A DNA stretch of 64,000 bases, taken from positions 156,453-220,452 of the forward strand of contig JAXLWU010000006.1 in the NCBI GenBank assembly GCA_046328335.1, written 5' to 3'. The notes beneath the pieces were generated by a model. It saw nothing but the letters and a program-made list of their open reading frames with translations. It made no database searches and was not told where the DNA came from. The translations under genes and the position numbers were made by a program. Below, one piece after another: positions 1-7,727 of this stretch; the first letter of the stretch is position 1, and the number at the start of each line of letters is the position of its first letter. The stretch comes from JACCXM01 sp046328335. GTDB lineage: Bacteria > Chloroflexota > Chloroflexia > Thermomicrobiales > UBA6265.

Positions 1-363
1 GAAGTCGATCCGGTTGCGGTTTCCGGCAAGCACGTCACGCTGGCCGCGCCATACCCGTTTCACCGCGACAAACTCAACGCCGACGATGTTCGAGAAACGA
101 TCGCGGGCGTGCTCTCTCGGCAGTTGGCGCGACCGGTCACGATCACCTGCGTATTGCGCGGCGAAACGGTACCGACCAGCCAGACGCTTGTTGCCCAATC
201 CCCGGTGGTCGAGACCGCGGGAGCGCCTGTGGAAGCATCGCCGGGAGACGATGAAGCCCGCATCGAGGCGCGGGTGCGTGCCGCCAAGAACATCTTTGAT
301 GCGGAGGAAGTGGCCGATCTGCCGCTGAGGGCAGACCAGCAGTCGGCCAGCCCTACGAACTGA
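1..363 (+). CDS. dnaX: DNA polymerase III subunit gamma/tau, C-terminal end (partial)
   Basis: The frame is open from the first base to a TGA at 361-363, so only about the last 120 residues are present. They contain the pattern APYPFHRDKLN followed by a helix and PVTITCVL, which is typical of the C-terminal domain of bacterial gamma/tau clamp-loader subunits (the region that contacts the polymerase or delta). The acidic tail after it (EARVRAAKNIFDAEEV) is low in conservation. The AAA+ ATPase part lies outside the window. Its stop overlaps by 11 bp the end of the convergent lipoprotein gene. The assignment is from family pattern only; the missing N-terminus would decide it. Confidence 0.72.
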   Translation, partial: EVDPVAVSGKHVTLAAPYPFHRDKLNADDVRETIAGVLSRQLARPVTITCVLRGETVPTSQTLVAQSPVVETAGAPVEASPGDDEARIEARVRAAKNIFDAEEVADLPLRADQQSASPTN

Positions 364-1633
364 CAGGAGTCGCCGCCGGGGTCGCCGCTGTTGGCGTTCC
401 CGCCGGTCTTGGCATCCGCCAGACAATCTCGGCGACGCCGTCCTTGGGCACATGCAAGAGCACCGGCGCGCTCCCCCCACCTGGAGTTGCCGGTTGCTCG
501 TCGGCGAGTACGAGCAGCCCTGAGGCCATCCACCAGATTTCGTCTACCCCCGCAATGCTCGGGGTGGCGACCTCGTACCCCGTCCGTGACGCGAGGTCGC
601 GCACCCAGATGCTATCGAACCGCGGCGAATCATCGCCTGGCACGAGAACCGCATACGCCACCCGGCGTCCATCGGGAGATGGACGAATGACGGTGATTCT
701 GGCCACTGGCGCCACTGAGCCAGCGCTTGCCACGAGTTGGCGATTTGTCCCGTCAACCGCAACCCGCCAGAGATCGACACCGGAAACCGCGCCACCGGTA
801 ATGCTGCCCTCTGTAAAGAGCAGCGCCGCGCCATCTGGCATCCAGGCGAACTCGACCACCGACCGTTCGTCCGACGGCGGAACCACCGGCAGCGAAACCC
901 CAGAGACGACGCTCTCCACAACCAGCGTTCGGGAGCGAGACGCGGGAACAACCGCAAGGTACGCAATCGACTCGCCAGTGGGTGACCACGTCGCGGACCG
1001 AATGTCTTCCCCAGCGGCCTTAAAGGTCTGCGGAACAGGCGAATTCGCGGCGCCAACCGTGGCCGAGACGATGTTGCCGTCACGAAGCAAGACCAGCAAG
1101 TGATCGCCCTGAGGAGACCAGTCGATTCCCGGAGCGCTTGCCGCCGCGACGGGAGTTGCAATGGCTTGTTGCGATTCGACCTCGATGTCTTGTTGCACGG
1201 TCCCCGCCGAATCCACAACAAGGACATCCAATGACTCAGCCGGCGTGGCGCCTTCGACGAGAACCGCGACCTGCTGGCCATTCGGCGCGGCCGCGATATC
1301 GAGAATCGATTCCGCCTTCCCCGGAGTGTAGACGCGCTGTACATCGCCGTCGGCAGAGGATGTCCAGACATTCTGTCCGGCCATGAAGTACATTCTGTCG
1401 GGCGCGCCGCGAGACATAAGGACTTCAGCGATCGACCTCGGTGTGGCCACCGGCGGTGACGTTGGTAGCGGTAGCGGCGTTGCCACCTGGAGTGGCTTCG
1501 TCGCTGGAGTAGATTCAACGGGATTCGAGGCGAATTGTGGACCGCTATCCTCCGCACAGGCAGAAACGAGAAGACAGCCGATTGCCGCGGCGAGTGTTCG
1601 CCTCGTTAGGACCCTGCTCTGCGCTTCCAACAA
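353..1633 (-). CDS. Secreted lipoprotein with TolB/WD40-like beta-propeller
   Basis: About 426 residues. The N-terminus has a short basic stretch (LTRRT), a hydrophobic core and a lipobox LLVSAC, so it should be a lipid-anchored exported protein. A Pro/Thr linker follows, and then repeats of the type APNGQQVAVLVEG, SPQGDHLLVLLRDG, SPTGESIAYLAV, MPDGAALLFTEG and SPDGRRVAYAVLV, each a strand block of a TolB/WD40-like propeller, probably used for binding rather than catalysis. The open frame extends upstream to 1876, but that part runs under the divergent regulator gene. A TTG at 1633 (or 1630) just before the signal peptide is the likely start. No enzyme motif is visible, and the ligand cannot be inferred. 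Confidence 0.7.
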   Translation of the reverse strand: MLEAQSRVLTRRTLAAAIGCLLVSACAEDSGPQFASNPVESTPATKPLQVATPLPLPTSPPVATPRSIAEVLMSRGAPDRMYFMAGQNVWTSSADGDVQRVYTPGKAESILDIAAAPNGQQVAVLVEGATPAESLDVLVVDSAGTVQQDIEVESQQAIATPVAAASAPGIDWSPQGDHLLVLLRDGNIVSATVGAANSPVPQTFKAAGEDIRSATWSPTGESIAYLAVVPASRSRTLVVESVVSGVSLPVVPPSDERSVVEFAWMPDGAALLFTEGSITGGAVSGVDLWRVAVDGTNRQLVASAGSVAPVARITVIRPSPDGRRVAYAVLVPGDDSPRFDSIWVRDLASRTGYEVATPSIAGVDEIWWMASGLLVLADEQPATPGGGSAPVLLHVPKDGVAEIVWRMPRPAGTPTAATPAATPVSS

Positions 1634-1756
1634 ATGGCGATCGATTCGCGGCACCCAGTTGTCCCGAAACGCGTACCGACCGTAGTCGAACGTCGCGTAA
1701 CTCACAGACGGCGCGGCGGCATGTTCCGTATAGTCCGGCAGGGAGGAAGTCACGCG

Positions 1757-2740
1757 GTGGGATTGTTTAGCCGGTTCGCAACCCGGCCAGTGTACAACAC
1801 CAATGCCGTCGTTCAGCGCACCGGGGTGCCAGCGGACACGTTCCGCGCCTGGGAGCGCCGCTATGGGCTGCCCCATCCTGCTCGCACCGGCGGTAATCAG
1901 CGCCTCTACTCGGATCGGGACATTGCCACCATTACGTGGCTGCGCGACCAGACACGAACTGGTCTGACGATCAGCCAGGCGGTCGAGCTTCTCAAGAGTC
2001 GTGAGGCGCCTGAACTCAAATCGATAACGGCCGAGCAGGGAACTGCGGAGCGAGAAAGCGCGCTTCCAGGAGCGACGAGCTCACAGCGATTTCAAGAGCA
2101 ACTTCTTGCCGCGTTACTCGATTTCGACACCGAATCCGCGTCGCATGTATTTGAGGACGCTCTGGCATTTGTCGCAGTCGAGGAACTCTGCCTGGATCTG
2201 ATTCAGCCATGTCTCTATGAAATTGGCGAGCGCTGGCAGCGGGGGGAGATTCCAGTCAGCGTCGAGCACTTCGCCACGGCATTCTTCATTCGCAAGTTGT
2301 CGGCACTGGTGAATCTGGCTCGCCCTGCGAACGGCCAGGGCACGGTCATTGCCGCTTGTCTGGAAGGCGAACTCCATGAAGTCGGCCTGCTGATGACCAG
2401 TCTGTTCCTTGCCAGGCGCGGTATCAACGTCATCTATCTCGGACCAAACCTGCCGCTTACAGATCTCGTCCAGGCGGCGGAAGAGATCAGCCCGGAGTTG
2501 ATCCTCCTTTCGGCCTCCACGGCAGCGGGCGCGCGTGACCTTGCCAGATCCTCCCATCGCATCAAGTCGCTATTGCGCGGCGAGTCGCGCGGCTCTCGCG
2601 TTCCGGAAATCGGCTATGGCGGAATACCGTTCTTTGAGGACCCTTCGCTCCGGGAACAGGTCAACGGTGTCTTCTGCGGAAACGATGCGGATTCTGCCGT
2701 CAACGTGGTCCAAACTCTGATCACCCGGGTCCCCGCCTGA
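1757..2740 (+). CDS. MerR-family regulator with cobalamin-binding photoreceptor-like domain (CarH/LitR type)
   Basis: 327 residues. The start is GTG at 1757, with GGGAGGAAG 8 nt upstream; longer in-frame starts lack a ribosome site. Residues about 12-75 are a MerR winged helix-turn-helix (NAVVQRTGV, then TFRAWERRYGL). A helical bundle carries W160 followed nine residues later by E170-H171, which is the Wx9EH signature of AdoCbl-dependent light sensors. A Rossmann-like B12 domain then has E205-x-H207-x-x-G210, the lower-ligand motif. Known family members repress carotenoid or photoprotection genes in the dark and release DNA when light breaks the Co-C bond. The residue after W160 is Gln, whereas Thermus CarH has the His (His132) that becomes the upper ligand after photolysis. 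No carotenoid genes are nearby; the divergent neighbour is the propeller lipoprotein. Confidence 0.87.
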   Translation: MGLFSRFATRPVYNTNAVVQRTGVPADTFRAWERRYGLPHPARTGGNQRLYSDRDIATITWLRDQTRTGLTISQAVELLKSREAPELKSITAEQGTAERESALPGATSSQRFQEQLLAALLDFDTESASHVFEDALAFVAVEELCLDLIQPCLYEIGERWQRGEIPVSVEHFATAFFIRKLSALVNLARPANGQGTVIAACLEGELHEVGLLMTSLFLARRGINVIYLGPNLPLTDLVQAAEEISPELILLSASTAAGARDLARSSHRIKSLLRGESRGSRVPEIGYGGIPFFEDPSLREQVNGVFCGNDADSAVNVVQTLITRVPA

Positions 2741-2890
2741 ATTTCATCACGGCAGCCGTTTCTTCTGCATCGAGGCAACCTGAGACGTGATGGGACGCGC
2801 CGCTGCCAGGTGACTTCTGGCGCATGCTAGACTCGGACCCCGGGTACAACGTGCGCCTACTGCGGATCGCGATGGAGTCGAACTACTCCC

Positions 2891-3199
2891 ATGTCCTTGA
2901 CCAGCGAAGAAGTGCGCCATGTCGCGGCACTTGCCCGGCTGGGTCTCAGCGATGCCGAGGTCGATCGCCTGAGGGACCAACTCTCATCGATCCTCGAGCA
3001 CATCGCCGCCCTCGACCGGCTTGATACCGCGGCGATTTCGCCGACGGCGCAGGTGATTTCCCTGTCCAACGTCATGCGTGATGATGTCGCGCGTCCGTCC
3101 CTCCCACGGGCCGCGGTCCTTGCCAATGCGCCGCGCCAGGCCGACGGGTTCTTCGAAGTTCACGCGATCCTCGGCAGCGCCGAAGACACGGGCGCATAA
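2891..3199 (+). CDS. gatC: Aspartyl/glutamyl-tRNA amidotransferase subunit C
   Basis: 102 residues, the usual length for GatC, with the family opening TSEEVRHVAALARLGLSDAEV and the ending VLANAPRQADGFFEV. GatC is the small belt-like subunit that holds GatA and GatB together in the transamidosome, which converts Glu-tRNA(Gln) and/or Asp-tRNA(Asn) to the amide forms. The stop overlaps the gatA start in TAATG, so the two are translationally coupled. gatB is not in the window. Confidence 0.94.
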   Translation: MSLTSEEVRHVAALARLGLSDAEVDRLRDQLSSILEHIAALDRLDTAAISPTAQVISLSNVMRDDVARPSLPRAAVLANAPRQADGFFEVHAILGSAEDTGA

Positions 3200-4686
3200 T
3201 GGCTGATGCTCTTTGGCTCGCCTCCGCTTCGGCCGCGGAACTCCGCCGCCTGCTCGACTCACGTGAAATATCAGTCGCCGATGTCGCTCGCGCGCATCTC
3301 GATCGCATCGCGGGACTCGATGACCAGATCGGCGCGTATCTGCATGTCATGAGCGACGTCGCGCTTGCCCAGGCCGAGGAGGCGCAGCGCCGCATCGATG
3401 ATGGCGACGCTGAAGCGATGACGGGCATCCCGGTCGCGCTCAAGGATGTGCTCTGCACGATTGACGCCCCCACCACCGCCGCCTCGCGAATCCTGGAAGG
3501 ATTTCGCCCGCCCTATGACGCGACGGTCGTACGCCGGTTGCGCGACCAGGGTGCGATCTTCCTCGGCAAGGCAAATACAGACGAATTCGCGATGGGCTCC
3601 TCCAACGAGAATTCGGCGTTCAAGCCGGTCCATAACCCGTGGGATCTCAATCGCGTTCCCGGAGGGAGCAGTGGTGGCCCGGCCGCAGCCGTGGCCGCCG
3701 CCATGGCGACGGTGAGTCTGGGATCGGATACCGGGGGCTCGATCCGCCAACCGGCGGGATTCTGCGGCGTGGTCGGATTGAAACCAACGTATGGCCGGGT
3801 TTCTCGTTACGGTCTCCTCGCGTTTGCCTCCAGCCTCGACCAGATCGGTCCCTTCACTCGCACGGTGGAAGATGCCGCGATCGTTTTGCAGTCCATTGCC
3901 GGACACGATCCCGCCGATTCAACCTCTGTCCCGGTACCCGTCGCGGACTATCGCGTTGGACTGAATGGCGACATCCGCGGCGTTCGCATCGGGGTCGCCG
4001 CCGAATACAACGTGGAGGGGATGGAGCCAGGCGTGGCCGCGGCGGTCAATGCCGCCATCGAACAGTTCGCCGCGCTTGGCGCCGAACTCGTTCCGGTCAC
4101 GTTACCGCATACCGAATACGCGCTACCCACGTATTACATCACCGCCCCGGCTGAGGCCAGCGCCAACCTTGCCCGCTACGACGGCGTCAAATACGGACTC
4201 GCGGTGGAAGCGCCGACGTTGCTCGAAACGTATGAGCGGACCCGCGGCGAAGGTTTCGGCCCGGAGGTCAAGCGGCGCATCATGCTCGGTACGTATGCCC
4301 TAAGTTCGGGCTACTACGATGCGTACTATGTCAAAGCGCAGAAGGTTCGCACCCTGATCAAGCGCGACTTCGACGAGGCCTGGGAGAAGGTCGACGCCAT
4401 CATCGCCCCCACATCGCCTACCGTCGCGTTCCCTCTCGGCGCACGCACGGACGATCCCTACCAGATGTACCTGGCGGACGTGTTCACCATCCCGGCCAAC
4501 ATGGCAGGGATTCCCGGTCTCGCCGTCCCCTGTGGATTCAGCGATGGCTTGCCAGTTTCAGTTCAGTTGCTTGGGAAACCATTTGCGGAGGCGACTATCC
4601 TCCGCATTGCCGATGCCTACGAGCGGTCAACATCATGGTCTAAACAGCGTCCGCCCGTGGTCCCGAGCGGTGCTGCCGATCGTTGA
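3199..4686 (+). CDS. gatA: Aspartyl/glutamyl-tRNA amidotransferase subunit A
   Basis: 495 residues, full length. It generates ammonia from glutamine or asparagine for tRNA-dependent amidation. The amidase-signature catalytic triad is visible: Lys82 in VALKDV, cis-Ser157 in the GGSSGGP motif, and nucleophile Ser181 in DTGGSIRQ. The spacing (75 and 24 residues) matches that of known GatA enzymes. The substrate-loop sequence KPTYGRVSRYGL is intact. It is coupled to gatC by a one-base overlap and followed after about 35 bp by tRNA-Lys. No anomalies seen. Confidence 0.97.
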   Translation: MADALWLASASAAELRRLLDSREISVADVARAHLDRIAGLDDQIGAYLHVMSDVALAQAEEAQRRIDDGDAEAMTGIPVALKDVLCTIDAPTTAASRILEGFRPPYDATVVRRLRDQGAIFLGKANTDEFAMGSSNENSAFKPVHNPWDLNRVPGGSSGGPAAAVAAAMATVSLGSDTGGSIRQPAGFCGVVGLKPTYGRVSRYGLLAFASSLDQIGPFTRTVEDAAIVLQSIAGHDPADSTSVPVPVADYRVGLNGDIRGVRIGVAAEYNVEGMEPGVAAAVNAAIEQFAALGAELVPVTLPHTEYALPTYYITAPAEASANLARYDGVKYGLAVEAPTLLETYERTRGEGFGPEVKRRIMLGTYALSSGYYDAYYVKAQKVRTLIKRDFDEAWEKVDAIIAPTSPTVAFPLGARTDDPYQMYLADVFTIPANMAGIPGLAVPCGFSDGLPVSVQLLGKPFAEATILRIADAYERSTSWSKQRPPVVPSGAADR

Positions 4687-4721
4687 CATGCCAACCGCGC
4701 GCGGGCTATCCTTCCCACGTC

Positions 4722-4797
<76 letters not shown>

Positions 4798-4810
4798 ACA
4801 AAAGGTGAAT

Positions 4811-4844
4811 AACGGCGAGAGCGATGTCGCTCCCGCCGTTTTTT
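4811..4844 (+). terminator. Intrinsic terminator after gatCA/tRNA-Lys
   Basis: AACGGCG (4811-4817) pairs with CGCCGTT (4834-4840). An inner GAGCGA/TCGCTC extends the stem, and a run of six T follows. The stem is preceded by A-rich sequence, so it may also act weakly on the minus strand for the convergent secreted-protein gene. Confidence 0.8.
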
Positions 4845-4900
4845 CTACATTTCATTCACCGACGCAAGGAAGACGCCTTGCGATTCACGAGGTAGCGTGA

Positions 4901-5599
4901 TTACGAACCGTACGACTCGCACCCTCGCCCGTTGCCGTCGGGATCGAGTTTGTGCGGATCGGTCGCGCCGCGAGTAGCGTTGTGGATCACGTTGATCGGC
5001 TCGCCGATATCGATGCAATTCAGATCGGGCGGCGGCGGCGGCAGGCAAACATCGGGGTAACTCGGATCGCAGTCCTCGACATCGCTGGACGACGTGGATG
5101 ACGAGGATGATGAGGTCGAACTCGAACCGCCGAGCGATGCGCAGCCCACGCCATCGCCGTCAGGATCGAGTTTATGCGGGTCCGTCGCCCCTTCGCCGGC
5201 GTTGTGGATCACGGCCACCGGGAACCCGATGTCGGAGCAGTTCAGATCCGGGGGTGGAGGCGGCACGCAGACATCCGGATAGCTCGGGTCGCAATCAGCC
5301 GCGGTCAACCCGGAAGACGATGTGGAAGAACTACCCCCCTTGGCGGATTCGCAACCGATGCCGTCCAGGTCGGTATCGAGTTTGTGCGGATCGGGATCGA
5401 GGACTTCGATGTTCGAGTAGCCGATGTCACTGCAGTTGAGGTCGCCGACCTGCTCCACCGGCGGTACACAGACATCGGGGTACGCGGGGTCACAACTCGA
5501 CTGTGCAGTTGCCGGCGGCTGCGCAGGAGCGATCGCCACGGCGCCGAGCACAAGCGTCAGCGCCACAAACAGGTGGCGGACGAGAGTACGAAGGTTCAC
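4901..5599 (-). CDS. Secreted Excalibur-type calcium-binding repeat protein
   Basis: 232 residues, starting at GTG with a GGGGGG stretch upstream. A Sec signal peptide (hydrophobic LVRHLFVALTLVLGAVAIA, then Ala-Pro-rich) is followed by three copies of a module. Each has the linker CDPxYPDVCxPP(PPP)xLNCxDIG, then DPHKLDxDxDGxGCES. The DxDxDGxGC part is the calcium-loop pattern of the Excalibur domain, and the paired cysteines probably form disulfides. The modules are separated by Ser/Thr runs. It is likely an extracellular or wall-associated calcium-binding protein with no enzyme domain of its own. It is transcribed alone from a good promoter and ends against the terminator of the opposing operon. 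Confidence 0.82.
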   Translation of the reverse strand: MNLRTLVRHLFVALTLVLGAVAIAPAQPPATAQSSCDPAYPDVCVPPVEQVGDLNCSDIGYSNIEVLDPDPHKLDTDLDGIGCESAKGGSSSTSSSGLTAADCDPSYPDVCVPPPPPDLNCSDIGFPVAVIHNAGEGATDPHKLDPDGDGVGCASLGGSSSTSSSSSSTSSSDVEDCDPSYPDVCLPPPPPDLNCIDIGEPINVIHNATRGATDPHKLDPDGNGRGCESYGS

Positions 5600-5647
5600 G
5601 ACGCCCCCCAGGAATCAATTCAAGCCCGTCAATTCATCCAGATCGGA

Positions 5648-5675
5648 AGTGTAACGCCGACTGACGGTGCGTCAA
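5648..5675 (-). promoter_or_regulatory. Sigma-70-type promoter of the Excalibur-repeat gene
   Basis: On the minus strand TTGACG (5675-5670), a 16-bp spacer and TACACT (5653-5648). The hexamers lie about 50-75 bp upstream of the GTG start. Seen by eye only. Confidence 0.5.
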
Positions 5676-5894
5676 CGTACCCGCTCCGCGCACATCAATC
5701 CGATCCGTCGTCTGCGTTACGCTTGGTGATGTGCTCCAGCGCAGGTTCGCAGCCAGGGGGTGTCACCGTTTCCGCGTAGCGCTCGCTCGGTGTGCGTCGC
5801 GACGCACGTGATCGACGTCGTGGGTGTTCCGGACAAGATAAAGCCGACCACCGTGAATTGCACAGCACGGGGTCGGCCGAAGTCTCTGAGGCGA

Positions 5895-6482
5895 TTAACT
5901 CGTTGCGGAGTGCCAGGCTTTGGCGACCATGGCATTGGTCGCCGGGACGGCGCTGCCATCGACATGATGGCCGTCCTTGGCCAGTTCGCGCGCCACCACG
6001 CCGGGCATGACCTCGTTGATGCGCTCGATAGCCCCGGCATAATCAGTGAGATGCCGCTGCGCCAACTGGGCGACCTGCGGGTTGCCCAACGCAAGCGCGG
6101 TGGTGTGCAGCATCGAGTAGGAAATCGCCGCGAGGCTGAACGCGGCATAGTCGTCGCGCAACGACTTCGAGATGCCTTCCGTGCGTACCAGGTCGACGAC
6201 GCCGGCAGCCTTGCCAAGAAGTGCGGATCCGGCCGCCTTGATCGGATTCCCCGCGGTCGAGCCTACCTCTTCCTGCAGCGATTTCAATGTGTCACGGTGT
6301 CGCTTGACCGTATCGTGAAACTTCTGGACGGCGGCTGCCGCTTCTGGGTCGTCCTTCGTTTCGGTCAGTTGTCGGTCGAGCGCCTCTTCGATGTGGGACT
6401 CCAGCGCCACCATGTCCCCGACGTAATCCGCGACGGTTTGCGCGTGCTTCTGCTCGATTTCCGCGGTGTGTTGCATCGCCAT
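5895..6482 (-). CDS. Conserved helical protein, possibly ferritin-like bundle (function unknown)
   Basis: 195 residues. ATG at 6482 is chosen because AAGGAGA lies 7-8 nt upstream; an in-frame GTG two codons earlier sits too close. The protein is almost entirely alpha-helical: HTAEIEQKHAQTVADYVGDMVALESHIEEAL, then KFHDTVKRHRDTLKSLQEEV, then a glycine/alanine segment and two more helices. The His and Glu placement (ALESHIEEAL, KFHDTVKRH, HLTDY) is reminiscent of small ferritin-like bundles of the DUF892/YciF group. I cannot confirm a complete di-iron site. It is an isolated gene with no partner. Confidence 0.7.
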   Translation of the reverse strand: MAMQHTAEIEQKHAQTVADYVGDMVALESHIEEALDRQLTETKDDPEAAAAVQKFHDTVKRHRDTLKSLQEEVGSTAGNPIKAAGSALLGKAAGVVDLVRTEGISKSLRDDYAAFSLAAISYSMLHTTALALGNPQVAQLAQRHLTDYAGAIERINEVMPGVVARELAKDGHHVDGSAVPATNAMVAKAWHSATS

Positions 6483-6497
6483 GTGCACATCTCCTTA

Positions 6498-7338
6498 CCA
6501 CTTCTCGTGACTGAACGTCCCCGCAGATAGTGCATGGCGCGTGCCATCATGGCCCAGTTTGTGACGCCCGCGACATCAGCCCGGGATCATTTCCATGACT
6601 GTGCCTCGAAACTCGCGCCGAACTTTCCGCGGCCGAGGATGCCGGGAGAAATGGATGGGCCTCAGTTTCTACGGATCCGGTTTGGCGTGGTCCAGGGGAT
6701 TTCAGATCCGAACGTCCGGATTCCGCGAAGGATGGATGGGCGCCATCGGCAGCGATACGTGCGGCAGACGGCGGAAGACCGATCAACTACGACGGGCAAG
6801 ACTCGTGGCGCTGTGGCCAAAGTCTGCTATCTGCAAGGGAGTTGGTCGATCAGGACGGGGCACGGCGTGGCGGACCGCTTACCGCGGGGGGCGGAACCAC
6901 TGGTGCCCGCCACGCCTGATTCTGAACGTGCGTCAGAATCGCCCGGTCTGATCTCCACCCATGCGTATGGAATACCCGCCCAGCTCCGGTGAACTCCAGC
7001 ACCATCGTGCGGAATCAAGGGGACAATGGTGCGCAACACTCACCCTGAGCGACTCTCGAGGCCAAAAAGCTCCTGGTCGATTACATCCCTTCAACCTGTG
7101 TATCTGCCCGTCGAGTGTCTCGGCCGGCACGACTTCTATACTCCGCACAAGAACTGACGGCGAGTCCAACCGAAGTTCGGGTGATCTTCGCTGGGCGGGA
7201 CAGACAAGACTTGAATCACCGCGAACTCCTTCGCTTTACCGCATTCATGTGCGGAGGCACCGGGAAGTCAGCCTGCCGGTTGACGCGCACCTCTTTAGAG
7301 TCGGCCAGCTGCATCATGATCTCGTCGGAGAGGATCGA
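6498..7338. other. Gene-poor interval of about 840 bp
   Basis: No frame here shows a convincing protein, tRNA or ribosome site. The short open frames on both strands have the composition of chance high-GC frames. Two things stand out: a perfect inverted repeat GATTCTGA-N7-TCAGAATC at 6918-6940, and two short related blocks with ATGGATGGGC (about 6652 and 6732). It could hold regulatory DNA, an unrecognised RNA or a decayed gene. Confidence 0.4.
6918..6940. repeat. Perfect 8-bp inverted repeat, operator-like
   Basis: GATTCTGA (6918-6925) and its exact complement TCAGAATC (6933-6940) are separated by 7 bp. The half-sites are 15 bp apart start to start. There is no T-run, so it is more operator-like than terminator-like. 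It lies about 400 bp upstream of the XRE regulator gene. Confidence 0.4.
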
Positions 7339-7725
7339 TTGACGTCACCGCAGGATGGCCTAGGGGGTTTGCTGATTCGGCTTCGCACCGAACGCGGGCT
7401 CGGTCAGAAACAACTTGCCGCCCGCGCCGAGATCGACAACAGTACCCTCAGCCGGCTCGAATCAAACGGCCGCGGCGTTAGTCGCGAAGTCCTCGCGCGT
7501 CTCAGCGACGCGATGGACCTCGGCCGCGCTGACCGCCTCGGCCTATTGGTCGCCGCCGGATTCCTCGATGACGAAACCGCACGGATCCTGCTGGACGAGG
7601 ATGTTGTCCGCCTGGCGCAGTTGATCGCAAATCCGGAACTCGAACGCGTCGAGGCAGAACGGCTGCGTCAGTTCGTGGGCCTCGCTCTTGCCTACGCCGA
7701 TGCCAGGGGATTGCGCGCCGGTTAG
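7339..7725 (+). CDS. Small XRE-family helix-turn-helix regulator
   Basis: 128 residues from TTG at 7339, chosen because GGAGAGGA lies just upstream and homology-like sequence begins here. The helix-turn-helix is at about residues 10-65 (LIRLRTERGLGQKQLAARAEIDNSTLSRLES), a Cro/C1-type DNA-binding domain. The C-terminal half is helical and acidic (DDETARILLDEDVVRLAQLI), with a YADARGL ending. No membrane segment or enzyme domain is present. It ends two bases before the end of the convergent MFS gene. Its target is unknown; the dyad in the gene-poor interval upstream is one candidate. Confidence 0.8.
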   Translation: MTSPQDGLGGLLIRLRTERGLGQKQLAARAEIDNSTLSRLESNGRGVSREVLARLSDAMDLGRADRLGLLVAAGFLDDETARILLDEDVVRLAQLIANPELERVEAERLRQFVGLALAYADARGLRAG

Positions 7726-7727
7726 AT

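Noticed and set aside
6547..6786. Minus-strand frame in the gene-poor interval
   Set aside because: No ribosome site, low-complexity Ser/Ala composition, no recognisable motif.
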